DNA from: an uncultured Alphaproteobacteria bacterium
GTDB lineage: Bacteria; Pseudomonadota; Alphaproteobacteria; Caulobacterales; Hyphomonadaceae
Length of the DNA stretch: 23,782 nt
Assembly (NCBI GenBank): GCA_903831485.1
Contig: CAIKXW010000249.1
Coordinates: 1-23,782, forward strand
Reading direction: 5' to 3'
The position numbers were made by a program, and so were the translations under genes. The notes beneath the pieces are model-generated. The model saw nothing but the letters and a program-made list of their open reading frames with translations. It was not told the DNA's origin and ran no database searches. This document shows, in pieces, positions 1 to 7,360 of the stretch (the stretch's first letter is position 1; the number at the start of each line of letters is the position of its first letter).

Positions 1-1257
1 CTCATTTTCAATGGCGCGCTGTGCGCGACGCCGTTCATGGCGGCGCACCTGATTTCGCAGGCCTATGGCGACAAGCGCCCCGCCTTCCAGACATCGCCGG
101 AAGCCATCGTTGCGACGCGCCAGGCCATGGACGAGCGCTTCCAGAGCATTTCGCTGAGCGAGGACGCCGCCCCCCGCGATGTCTGGTCCGACCTGGTCCG
201 CACCGCCCTCGAAGAGCGCGAGATCGCGCGGGTGCGTGGCCTCCTGCTGGGCGCGCCCGCCATGCTGGACGGCAAGGACGGCGAGGCCCTGCGCGCTCGG
301 ATCGCAGTGGCTGATGTCGCCGGGGATGACGCCATGCTGCAGGCCGCGCTCGCCTACCTGCCGGACGATGTTCAGGACGCATACGAGCGTCAAACCAAGT
401 CGATTGTTTCCATGTTCAACGCGTCGGCTCCGGCTTCGGTCGTGGAAGCCGCCGGGCCTTCAGTGGCGGTAACGCGCTCGGCGGACGAGCCGCAGGTGAA
501 CGCGGCTGTCGCAACTGTTCTGATCGAGGACGAGATCGAACCGCGCGTCGCCACCAACCGGCTAGGCGACCTTCGCCAGCACACGCTTGCCGCCGTCGGC
601 TGGGCCAATGACGACAATACGGACGTGCCTGCCTTCCTGCTTTCCGGCATCGGCCTGATCCTGGCGGACCCTGAAGCCCGCGAGGGCGCATCGGTCGCCA
701 TGTCGACCCTGCGCACCCGCACCCAGTCGCCCGTCCCCTTCAAGCTCTACCTGACCAAACGCATCGAGGAGATCGTGCCGGTGGCGGAGGTGAAGCGCCT
801 GCTGAGCGCCGAGCTTGGCAATGAGCTGCGCTATACGTCCGACGCCCAGGCCGTGGTCGAGCGCGTTTTCCTGACCGCGATCGACCGGCAGAAGCTCGAG
901 CCCCTGCTGGCCGAGTTCCGCATCCTGCGCGAGATCTCGCATGACACGTCGGTCGGGTCGGCCATTGCGATCGTGAGCCGCGTGCAGGATGGCGTCGACC
1001 TTCGCGCTGCCGGTCTCGTGGCCGCCGCCGGCGGCGACCGCGCCGTGGCGCTGGAGCATCTCGACGGCGACAACCTGCTGGAGACGGCTCGCACCGCGAT
1101 CCCGATGACCAATGCGCTGAAGCTTCAGCTCGCCGGTATCGCGGCCTGCCTTGCGCTGCTGGCGTTTGTCGCGCTGACGACGTTCTGGAAATCGTTCACC
1201 CGCAACCGCCCCGTGCGGAAGAGCGCGGTGTATCTGATGGAAGAACATCCGGCCTGA
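1..1257 (+). CDS. Unknown membrane-anchored protein, 5' end outside window
   Basis: The reading frame is open from the first base, so the start lies upstream and about 418 residues are visible; the ATG at 37 is internal to the open frame and need not be the start. The visible N-terminus is hydrophobic (ending about FNGALCATPFMAAHLI), which suggests the tail of a membrane helix. A long soluble part rich in Ala, Glu and Arg follows. A hydrophobic helix lies about 25-50 residues before the C-terminus, followed by a basic tail (KSFTRNRPVRKSAVY), consistent with a cytoplasmic end. I recognise no catalytic motif. It converges with the MarC-family gene over 119 bp in which I see no clear T-tailed terminator. 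Its location beside a flagellin gene may be incidental. The coding call is firm; the function is unknown. Confidence 0.7.
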   Translation, partial: LIFNGALCATPFMAAHLISQAYGDKRPAFQTSPEAIVATRQAMDERFQSISLSEDAAPRDVWSDLVRTALEEREIARVRGLLLGAPAMLDGKDGEALRARIAVADVAGDDAMLQAALAYLPDDVQDAYERQTKSIVSMFNASAPASVVEAAGPSVAVTRSADEPQVNAAVATVLIEDEIEPRVATNRLGDLRQHTLAAVGWANDDNTDVPAFLLSGIGLILADPEAREGASVAMSTLRTRTQSPVPFKLYLTKRIEEIVPVAEVKRLLSAELGNELRYTSDAQAVVERVFLTAIDRQKLEPLLAEFRILREISHDTSVGSAIAIVSRVQDGVDLRAAGLVAAAGGDRAVALEHLDGDNLLETARTAIPMTNALKLQLAGIAACLALLAFVALTTFWKSFTRNRPVRKSAVYLMEEHPA

Positions 1258-1376
1258 CGGGCGGGCTTCTGTTGAGTTGTAAGCGTTGAAGGAGACCCTC
1301 TCCTGTCGTCCCCCTTCCGGGGTAAGGAACCGCGCGTCGCGAACTTAGCCAACCTTCCTGCTCAGTGAGCGCGCTG

Positions 1377-2090
1377 TTATTGCGGCGCCGAGAGCAGCGC
1401 CGCGTGACCCATGGCGTCGGCGCCTTGCAGGCCGAACGCGCCAATCACCCCGACGATGATCATCTGCACGGCAAGCGCTGACAGGATGACGCCGAAGATG
1501 CGGGTGATGGCGCCGGCGATCTGGTCGCCCATGATGCGGATCAGCGGACCGGCGGCGAGGAAGATCAGGCCGGCGAGGACGAGGTTCGCAGCGATTGCGA
1601 AGGACACGATGCCGATGCCGACCGGGTCGGCGCCAGCATTCTGCATGTAGAGCATGGCGGTAGCGATCGAGCCCGGGCCTGCGATCATGGGGATGGCAAG
1701 GGGGAAGACGGAGACGTCGTCATGGCGGCCGTCGGCATCGTCCTCGGCTCCCTGCTCGGCCAGCACCTGGTCGGCGCGGTTCTTCTGGCGCGCCTGGCGC
1801 TTCTCGAACACCATTTCGAGGGCAATCAGGAACAGCAGCACGCCGCCAGCAACGCGGAAAGCATCAAGCGAGATGCCGAGTGCGCCCAGCAGCCAGGCGC
1901 CTGCGAAGGCGAAGAAGAAGAGGATCAGGCCCGCGACGAACACCGACTTGATCGCCATCTTGCGGGCATAGGCGGAGCCGCCCGGGGCGGTCAGCGAGGC
2001 GAAGATCGGGGCGACGCCCGGCGCGTCGATCAGCACGAAGAAGGTGACGAAAGCCGCCACCGCCTGCTCGATCTGGAGGGCGTTGAGCAC
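1377..2090 (-). CDS. MarC family integral membrane protein
   Basis: The 237-residue product fits the MarC (UPF0056) family in length and layout. It has about six hydrophobic helices (roughly residues 9-29, 45-66, 67-91, 128-149, 158-182, 196-218). The family-like motifs are FFVLIDAPGVAPIF near the N-terminus, FPLAIPMIAGPGSIATAML at 129-147 and RIFGVILSALAVQMI at 197-211. An acidic, charged loop at about 96-126 separates the two three-helix halves. MarC proteins sit in the inner membrane; their transport substrate is not established, and the old link to multiple antibiotic resistance has been questioned. The start is GTG, with no clear Shine-Dalgarno sequence. The divergent flagellin gene ends only 6 bp upstream in the same reading frame, so translation may be coupled to it. 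Family assignment is firm, function is not. Confidence 0.88.
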   Translation of the reverse strand: MLNALQIEQAVAAFVTFFVLIDAPGVAPIFASLTAPGGSAYARKMAIKSVFVAGLILFFFAFAGAWLLGALGISLDAFRVAGGVLLFLIALEMVFEKRQARQKNRADQVLAEQGAEDDADGRHDDVSVFPLAIPMIAGPGSIATAMLYMQNAGADPVGIGIVSFAIAANLVLAGLIFLAAGPLIRIMGDQIAGAITRIFGVILSALAVQMIIVGVIGAFGLQGADAMGHAALLSAPQ

Positions 2091-2096
2091 CTGGGT

Positions 2097-2936
2097 TCAG
2101 TTCGGGCGCAGCAGCGCCAGCAGCGCCTGCGGCGCCGTGTTGGCGATGTTGACGGCCGAGGCGGACAGCTCCTGCTTGACCTGGAGCGCCTGGATCAGCG
2201 CGGATTCGGCGGCAAGGTCCGTATCGACCATGCGCCCGACGCCGGCGGCAAGCGCATCGGCGAGGCGGGCGACGAAGCCTTTCTGCGCCTCGATGCGGCG
2301 GCGCTCGGCTCCCATCGCGGCAAGCTCGTCGCCGAGATTGGTGATGGATTGGTCGATCAGCTTGTGGGTGTCGGCGGCGGATTGCGTGTTGTTGAGCGCC
2401 GTGGTGGACGGCATCGCGACGATGACGCCTCCCCCCGGCAGGAGGTTGCGGCCTTCGAGCGTGACGGTCTGGGTCGCCTCGGAATCGGCTATGAAGGACA
2501 CGCCGTTGGGGTTCGACCCGTCCAGCACATTGGCGCCGTCGAACGAGGCGTTGCGGATGAAGGTCTGCAGCATCTTCATCTGCGTCTCGAACTGCTGTTG
2601 CAGGGCGACGCGCTGGTTGTCGTCGAGACCGTCGGTCATCGCCTGGGCGGCGGTGGTCTTCATCGCGCCGAGCTGCTTCATCGCCTGTTCGGCGCCGGCG
2701 ATGGCGGTGTCGGAGATCGATTCAGCGCGGCTGAGGCTCAGCGTGACGGCGTTGAGCGTGCCGCCCTGCCCGCGCATGACAGCGGCGGCGTGGTATGCGG
2801 TGGCGTCATCGCTGGCGCGCGCGACCCTGAGACCCGACGCCAGACGCGTGTCCGCCGCCGAAAGGTCCTTGCCCGATGACTGGAGGTGCTTCAGCGCCCC
2901 CAGCACACCTGCCGCGTTGTTGATCCTGTCGACCAT
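2097..2936 (-). CDS. Divergent short flagellin (flagellin C)
   Basis: The 279-residue protein has flagellin D0/D1 ends but little else. The N-terminal signature is ASGLRVARASDDATAYHAAA (33-52), replacing the usual STG-R-NSA-D-A block. The C-terminal signature runs from MVDTDLAAESALIQALQVKQ (236-255) into NIANTAPQALLALL. It is about 120 residues shorter than flagellins A and B, because the central variable domain is almost absent. The first residues (MVDRINNAAGVLGAL) lack the SVNTN-type start of those paralogs, and the end is LRPN rather than LF plus a basic residue. A Shine-Dalgarno-like GGAGA lies upstream of the ATG. Known flagellins are exported by the flagellar type III system and polymerise into the filament. 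I infer a minor or specialised filament subunit; a junction or regulatory role is also possible. It probably shares a transcript with the MarC-family gene. Confidence 0.85.
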   Translation of the reverse strand: MVDRINNAAGVLGALKHLQSSGKDLSAADTRLASGLRVARASDDATAYHAAAVMRGQGGTLNAVTLSLSRAESISDTAIAGAEQAMKQLGAMKTTAAQAMTDGLDDNQRVALQQQFETQMKMLQTFIRNASFDGANVLDGSNPNGVSFIADSEATQTVTLEGRNLLPGGGVIVAMPSTTALNNTQSAADTHKLIDQSITNLGDELAAMGAERRRIEAQKGFVARLADALAAGVGRMVDTDLAAESALIQALQVKQELSASAVNIANTAPQALLALLRPN

Positions 2937-3139
2937 TTTGGCCGTCTCCGGTGGACGAATCGTGGTGAACGAAACGTCAATTCGAGGGGCAATGTCGGTT
3001 CACAATCGTTAACGGAAAGTTTCCAGGCCGGACTTGCTGACAGCATTATGAGCAAAGCCTCCTGCCGCCCCGGGGCGGGCTTGCGCTTCCGCGTGGTCAG
3101 GGGCGCAGGCTCCCCGACACGTGATCAGGGGAGACGAGG

Positions 3140-4279
3140 ATGCAGGATAGCCCGGCTTTCGACCGCCCTTGCCCCGACTGGTATGCGCGGCCGCAACTGG
3201 GGGTCTTCATCCATTGGGGGATGTTCGCGATACCGGCCTACGCGCCGGCCGAGACGCCGATCAACGAGCTGTTCAAGACCGACTATGACCGGGCGATGGC
3301 GTGGTCGCCGTATGCCGAGTGGTACTGGAACGCCATGCGCGTGGCAGGCAGCCCGACTGAGGCGCACCATGCAAGGGTGCATGGCGGCAAGCCCTATGAG
3401 GATTTCCGCCCGGCGTTCGAGGCGGCGGCGCAGACGTTCGACGCTGGCGCATGGGCGGACCTTTTTGCAGAAGCCGGCGCAAGCTATGTCGTGTTCGTCA
3501 CCAAGCATCATGATGGCTACTGCCTGTGGCCGAGCGAGGTCACGAACCCGCACAAGCCGGGCTGGAATTCCGAGCGCGACTATGTCGGCGAACTGGCCGA
3601 CGCCGTGCGGGCGCGCGGCATGCGGTTCGGCGTCTACTATTCGGGCGGGCTCGACTGGACCTTCCACTTCACGCCGGTCTCGAATTTCGGCGACATGCTG
3701 GCCTGTGTACCGACGTCGGACGATTATTGTGCGTATGCGGACGCACAGGTGCGCGAGCTGATCCGGCGCTACGAGCCTTCAGTGCTGTGGAACGACATTG
3801 CCTGGCCCTCGGCGGACAATCTGCGCGCACTGCTTACCGACTACTACGCCGCCGTGCCGGACGGGGTGGTGAACGATCGCTGGCTTGCCTCGCGTGCAAT
3901 GTTCGATGCGATGCGTGATCCCGTCGCGCGTCACGGGTTCAACGCGATGGTCAAGCAGCGCATCGCAGAAGCAGGCGGCGAGCTGGACAATCCCGAGCCG
4001 CTGCACTGTGACTTCCGCACCGTGGAGTACGCTGCGGGCGCAAACATGGGCGCGAAGAAGTGGGAAGCCTGCCGCGGCATTGGCTGGGCGTTCGGTTACA
4101 ATCGCGAGGACAGGCCTGGGAACCATCTGACAGGCGCCGGGCTGATCGACCTTTATCGCGACATGACGAGCCGCGGCGGCAACCTGCTGATCAATGTCGG
4201 GCCGATGGCGGACGGGACGATTCCCCTGCTGCAGCAGGCGCCGCTGAAAGCGCTGGGGCGGTTCATCGCGGGAGGCTGA
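3140..4279 (+). CDS. GH29 alpha-L-fucosidase-like glycoside hydrolase
   Basis: The 379-residue protein shows the order of GH29 motifs: LGVFIHWGMFA (20-30), YVVFVTKHHDGYCLW (116-130), GVYYSGGLDWTF (164-175), VLWNDIAWP (215-223), WEACRGIGWAFGY (308-320) and GGNLLINVGPMADGTIP (346-362). By family analogy D219 is the catalytic nucleophile; I cannot assign the acid/base residue with confidence (E296 and E309 are candidates). Family members release alpha-L-fucose with retention of configuration. No signal peptide is visible, so it should act in the cytoplasm. It stops at LGRFIAGG, where most relatives run on into IGxWL-NGEAIY and often a beta-sandwich domain, so it is a minimal catalytic barrel or is C-terminally shortened. 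A purine-rich GGGGAGACGAGG precedes the ATG. It stands alone between two oppositely oriented flagellin genes, with no sugar transporter or fucose catabolic gene nearby. Confidence 0.88.
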   Translation: MQDSPAFDRPCPDWYARPQLGVFIHWGMFAIPAYAPAETPINELFKTDYDRAMAWSPYAEWYWNAMRVAGSPTEAHHARVHGGKPYEDFRPAFEAAAQTFDAGAWADLFAEAGASYVVFVTKHHDGYCLWPSEVTNPHKPGWNSERDYVGELADAVRARGMRFGVYYSGGLDWTFHFTPVSNFGDMLACVPTSDDYCAYADAQVRELIRRYEPSVLWNDIAWPSADNLRALLTDYYAAVPDGVVNDRWLASRAMFDAMRDPVARHGFNAMVKQRIAEAGGELDNPEPLHCDFRTVEYAAGANMGAKKWEACRGIGWAFGYNREDRPGNHLTGAGLIDLYRDMTSRGGNLLINVGPMADGTIPLLQQAPLKALGRFIAGG

Positions 4280-4297
4280 GAAGCCCCCCGGAATGGC

Positions 4298-4337
4298 AAA
4301 GACCGCCCCCGCCTGCACAGCGGGGACGGCCTTTTTT
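4298..4337 (-). terminator. Rho-independent terminator after flagellin B (possibly bidirectional)
   Basis: Read on the minus strand this is AAAGGCCGTCCCCGC, a 7-nt loop, then GCGGGGGCGGTCTTT. The two imperfect positions are G-U wobbles in minus-strand RNA but A-C mismatches in plus-strand RNA, so the hairpin fits the flagellin B transcript better. A run of six T follows on the plus strand, so it may also stop the converging fucosidase transcript. Confidence 0.75.
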
Positions 4338-4355
4338 CAGGGCCTTCGACTGGCC

Positions 4356-5567
4356 TTACTTGAACAGCGACAGGATGACCTGCGGCGCCTGGTTGGCGAT
4401 CGACAGGGCCTGGGCGCCGAGCTGCTGCTTGATCTGCAGCGACTGGAGCTTGGCGGATTCCTTGGCGAGGTCGGCGTCGACGAGGTTGCCGATGCCGTTC
4501 TCGATCTCGTCCGACAGCTTGGCGAGGAAGTCGTTCTGGGCGTCGAGGGCGGTCGCCTGCGAGCCGAGCGAGGCCAGCGTGATGTTGAGGTCGACGATGG
4601 CTTGCTCGAGCGCGTTCGCAGCTGTTGTGGCGGACGCAGCCGAGGTCGCGATATCGACCGTTGCAAAGGTCGAGAACATGGCGGAGGCCAGCGTCATGTC
4701 AGTGCCGTTTACGACCATGACGTTCGAGCCGGCCGACGAGACGACCGCGGTGGCGACGCCCGCGCCGATCGGAGCGGCGTCGACGCCGTCCGAGGTGATT
4801 GCGAGGTCGTCATAGTCGGTGTCGTTGATCAGGTAGGTGAACTGGCCAGCCACGTCGTCATACGAGGCGGAGATCTTCCCGCCGGAAGCCGAGTTGACCG
4901 ATTCGACATAGTCATCGACCGTCATGCCGGCGGTCAGCTCAACCGCGATGGTGAAGGTGCTGAGGTTGACCGAGTCGGTGAGCGCGAAGGTGACCAGGTC
5001 GCCGTCGGCGATGTCGCCGCCGGCCGCGCTGGCCGCCGTGATGAGGGCGGAGCCCGAGATCGGCGTCGGCAGGGCGAGCGTCTGGACGCCATCGGTCGTG
5101 GCGGCAACCGAACCGCCGAGGTCCGAGATCAGGACGTTGAGGTTGAAGCTGCCGGCGGCGAGGTTGGCGCCGTTGAACTGGGCCGAGTTGGCGATCGTGT
5201 CGATCTGCGAGCGCATCGCGTTGAAGTCGGCCTGCAGCGCGCTGCGCTGGTCCGGCGTCATGTCGTCGGCCTGCGCGGCGACGGCCTTGGCCTTCAGCTT
5301 CTGGAGGATCTCGCCGATCGACTTGCCGGCCGAAAGCGCGACGTCGATGGTTGAATTGGCGCGGTCGATGCCATCCTTGACGGCGGCGACCGAAGAGACC
5401 CGGCTGCGTTGGCCCTCGGCGATCGCGTAGATCGCGCCATTGTCACGCGCACTCGATATCTTGAAGCCCGTGCTGATCTTGTTCTGCACGCCTTCCAGCT
5501 CGTTGTTGGTGAAGTTGAGGTTCTGGAGCGCGATCATGGCGCTGTAGTTCGTATTGACGCTCAGCAT
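4356..5567 (-). CDS. Flagellin B (major-type filament protein)
   Basis: The product has 403 residues. It starts MLSVNTNYSAMIAL and carries the N-terminal flagellin block ISTGFKISSARDNGAIYAIA (31-50). The C-terminal block runs from NLVDADLAKESAKLQSLQIK (361-380) through QQLGAQALSIANQAP to a final ILSLFK. Residues about 1-145 and 305-403 are the coiled D0/D1 ends that pack the filament core; the Ala/Ser/Thr/Asp-rich middle, with a GMTVDDYVESVN-type repeat region, is the exposed domain. It aligns without gaps to flagellin A (98 differences in 403 by hand count), with most divergence at about 281-330. Shine-Dalgarno AGGAG lies 8 nt before the ATG. A sigma-54-like promoter lies about 60-75 bp upstream. 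It is exported through the flagellar hook and polymerises at the filament tip. Confidence 0.97.
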   Translation of the reverse strand: MLSVNTNYSAMIALQNLNFTNNELEGVQNKISTGFKISSARDNGAIYAIAEGQRSRVSSVAAVKDGIDRANSTIDVALSAGKSIGEILQKLKAKAVAAQADDMTPDQRSALQADFNAMRSQIDTIANSAQFNGANLAAGSFNLNVLISDLGGSVAATTDGVQTLALPTPISGSALITAASAAGGDIADGDLVTFALTDSVNLSTFTIAVELTAGMTVDDYVESVNSASGGKISASYDDVAGQFTYLINDTDYDDLAITSDGVDAAPIGAGVATAVVSSAGSNVMVVNGTDMTLASAMFSTFATVDIATSAASATTAANALEQAIVDLNITLASLGSQATALDAQNDFLAKLSDEIENGIGNLVDADLAKESAKLQSLQIKQQLGAQALSIANQAPQVILSLFK

Positions 5568-5918
5568 GGCCGAAGCTCCTGCGCAGACTGGTTCATGCCC
5601 AGGACGCGCCTGGACCGGTCCGTCGCTTCAAGTGTCGTGCCAGTCTGTTAAGGTTAACGAGCAAGCGAAAATCTGGTTGCTTCAGAGGGCCGGGCGGTTA
5701 ACGCCGGTCCCTGCCCGCTAATGAAAGACTGATTCAAATTTACCTCTCGGCACGATTTGCCGGGCGCGCGCGACCTGCCCGGTAGGCAGAAAGTACTCCG
5801 CACGTAACGCGTTTCGCGGCTCGCCGTCGAATTCTCGGAACCGGGGCAAGCGGCCCGGGTTACAGGGGGATATCCCAGAAAAACCTGGCGACTGCATTTC
5901 CCCGGAAGGGAAGACCAT
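5568..5918. other. 351-bp divergent regulatory region, flagellin B / DUF4398-like gene
   Basis: No gene is supportable here. The flagellin side holds the leader with Shine-Dalgarno AGGAG, the perfect palindrome GGACCGGTCC (5612-5621), the sigma-54-like element (5627-5642) and the palindrome GTTAAGGTTAAC (5647-5658). A further inverted repeat, CGGCA-N5-TGCCG, lies near 5745-5759. The + side ends in GGAAGGGAAG just before the ATG at 5919. I could not identify a convincing promoter for the + strand pair. Confidence 0.6.
5627..5642 (-). promoter_or_regulatory. Candidate sigma-54 promoter of flagellin B
   Basis: The minus strand reads TGGCACG-ACAC-TTGAA. The -24 half is a perfect match to TGGCACG. 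The spacing to the -12 half is canonical (10 nt between the GG and -12 dinucleotides), but the -12 half is TTGA instead of TTGC. This predicts a start about 49 nt before the flagellin ATG. Sigma-54 control of late flagellar genes is established in Caulobacter; its use here is inferred. Confidence 0.6.
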
Positions 5919-6278
5919 ATGCGCATTCCACATGCGATTTACGCTGGCGTGCTTGCCGGTGCGCTCATCAGCGCGCCCGCAGCCATGGCGGACCCGGCCC
6001 GCGACAATCTCGTTCGCGCCGAAACCCAGATCGCCGCCCTGAACCCGGCGGACGCGACGGCGGCCTCGCCCGACCACTATCAGTCAGCCCAGCTGCGCCT
6101 CGGCGAGGCGCGCAACGCTGAGGCCAGGAACCGGGATGAGGAGTCGCTGTGGCGATCCGAGGAAGCTCTGCTGCATGCCGAGATCGTCCAGGAGCAGATC
6201 AAGCTTCGCGGTATAGATCGCACGGTCGCCGAAATCGAAAAAGGCATCGAGACGCTCCGTCGCGAGCTGGTCTCCTAG
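5919..6278 (+). CDS. Secreted DUF4398-like small protein
   Basis: This 119-residue protein has a typical signal peptide: basic start MRIPHAIYAG, hydrophobic core VLAGALISAP, and a likely signal peptidase I site after A24 (AMA, then DP). The mature part is helical and charged (heptad-like RAETQIAALNPADA, LRLGEARNAEARNRDEE, VAEIEKGIETLRREL). This fits DUF4398-type periplasmic proteins, which often precede an OmpA-domain lipoprotein. A GGAAGGGAAG Shine-Dalgarno region precedes the ATG. It ends 5 bp before the OmpA-family gene, whose AGGA ribosome site overlaps this stop codon, so the two are almost certainly co-transcribed and probably coupled. The role is inferred: a cell-envelope helper acting with its partner. 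DUF4398 membership is from pattern recognition only. Confidence 0.82.
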   Translation: MRIPHAIYAGVLAGALISAPAAMADPARDNLVRAETQIAALNPADATAASPDHYQSAQLRLGEARNAEARNRDEESLWRSEEALLHAEIVQEQIKLRGIDRTVAEIEKGIETLRRELVS

Positions 6279-6283
6279 GAATC

Positions 6284-7219
6284 ATGACCATGAAAAACGC
6301 ACTGAAAACCGTAGCCGGCATCGCCGCCCTGACACTCGCCCTGGGCGGCTGCATGTCGGCGCCCGATCCGAGCCCGCGGCTGCTGGCCGCCGAATCCTCG
6401 CTGAGGATGGCAAAGGCGGATGCCGCGACGTTCGAGTCAGGGCGCGCGCCCCTGGAAAAGGCCGAGGTCGCACTTCGCGACGCGCGGGCGGCCTATATGG
6501 ATCGCCACGACGACGACTACACACACGCCGTTCGGATGGGCGAAGGGTATGTCGCGCTGGCGACATCCCGCGGCGACCAGCTTGACGCCAACCGCAAGAT
6601 CGAAGCGCTGAACCGCGACCGGGCCGAGGTTGTCTCACAAGCGCGGACGCGACAGGTGAATGCAGCCGAAGCTGCAACTGCAGTCGCCCGCGCTGATACG
6701 GCGGACGCCCGTGTGGCGGCAGCAGAAGCTGACGCGCGCGCGACACAGGCTCAGGTCGTGGCTGCAGGCGCAGTCGCCGACAGCGCCGCCGCAGACGCGG
6801 CGCGCCTCGCAGCAGAAAAGCGTACTGCAGCAGTGCTCGCCGAGCTCGCCGGTTACGAACAGCAGAAGACCGCACTCGGCGTGACGCTGATCATGCGAGA
6901 CCTGCAGTTTGCATCGAACTCCGCCGTGCTGGGCAGCGGCGCCCAGGGGCGGCTAGCCCCGCTGGCGGCGTTCCTCGCCAAGCAGCCGGACACGCGTATC
7001 CAGATTGCGGGTCACACGGACGCGCAAGGGGCGGATGCTTTCAACATGGACCTGTCGGCGCGCCGCGCCGCCTCCGTCGGGGCCTATCTGTCCTCGACTG
7101 GGGTCAACGCTGCGCGGATCTCGTCGGTCGGCATGGGCGAGGCGAGCCCGGTGGCGACCAATGACACGGCTGCGGGACGCGCGATCAACCGGCGCGTCGA
7201 AGTGACCATCCTCGACTGA
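6284..7219 (+). CDS. OmpA-family peptidoglycan-binding lipoprotein with DUF4398-like N-terminal half
   Basis: From the ATG at 6284 the product has 311 residues; an ATG at 6290 is an equally possible start. The open frame extends back to 6149, but that part lies inside the preceding gene. A lipoprotein signal ends in the lipobox LGGC, with C23 as the lipidated residue. Residues about 30-110 resemble the DUF4398 repeat of the upstream protein. Residues 110-195 form a very Ala/Glu/Arg-rich predicted coiled coil. Residues 200-311 are an OmpA_C domain with IAGHTDAQGADAFNMDLSARRA (241-262, quoted here in part as GHTDAQG and LSARRA), containing the D246 and R261 expected to bind diaminopimelate in peptidoglycan. 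The layout suggests a lipid-anchored rod reaching from the outer membrane to the cell wall. A strong terminator follows at 7265-7301. Confidence 0.92.
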   Translation: MTMKNALKTVAGIAALTLALGGCMSAPDPSPRLLAAESSLRMAKADAATFESGRAPLEKAEVALRDARAAYMDRHDDDYTHAVRMGEGYVALATSRGDQLDANRKIEALNRDRAEVVSQARTRQVNAAEAATAVARADTADARVAAAEADARATQAQVVAAGAVADSAAADAARLAAEKRTAAVLAELAGYEQQKTALGVTLIMRDLQFASNSAVLGSGAQGRLAPLAAFLAKQPDTRIQIAGHTDAQGADAFNMDLSARRAASVGAYLSSTGVNAARISSVGMGEASPVATNDTAAGRAINRRVEVTILD

Positions 7220-7264
7220 GCTGTTCGACCCGACTGATCTATCTGCACGCGGACCGACAAAGAA

Positions 7265-7301
7265 GAAGGGCGAGGCTTGTGAGCCTCGCCCTTCCCTTTT
7301 T
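7265..7301 (+). terminator. Bidirectional Rho-independent terminator between OmpA lipoprotein and flagellin A
   Basis: A perfect stem AAGGGCGAGGCT / AGCCTCGCCCTT with a TGTG loop is followed by CCCTTTTT on the plus strand. On the minus strand it is followed by CTTCTTCTTT. It lies between two convergent genes and can serve both. Confidence 0.9.
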
Positions 7302-7360
7302 CTGCGTACCACGTTCGGGACGCCAGGCCGGAGCTTCTGCTGCGGCCGGGGAGAACCCGG

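Noticed and set aside
3055..3080. GGCAGGAGGCTTTGC on the minus strand as a sigma-54 promoter of flagellin C
   Set aside because: The spacing is 11 nt and the -24 half matches poorly; I cannot support it.
5745..5760. Sigma-54-like CGGCACGATTTGCC on the + strand before the DUF4398-like gene
   Set aside because: Only 8 nt separate the GG and GC pairs instead of 10; it is better seen as a CGGCA-N5-TGCCG inverted repeat.
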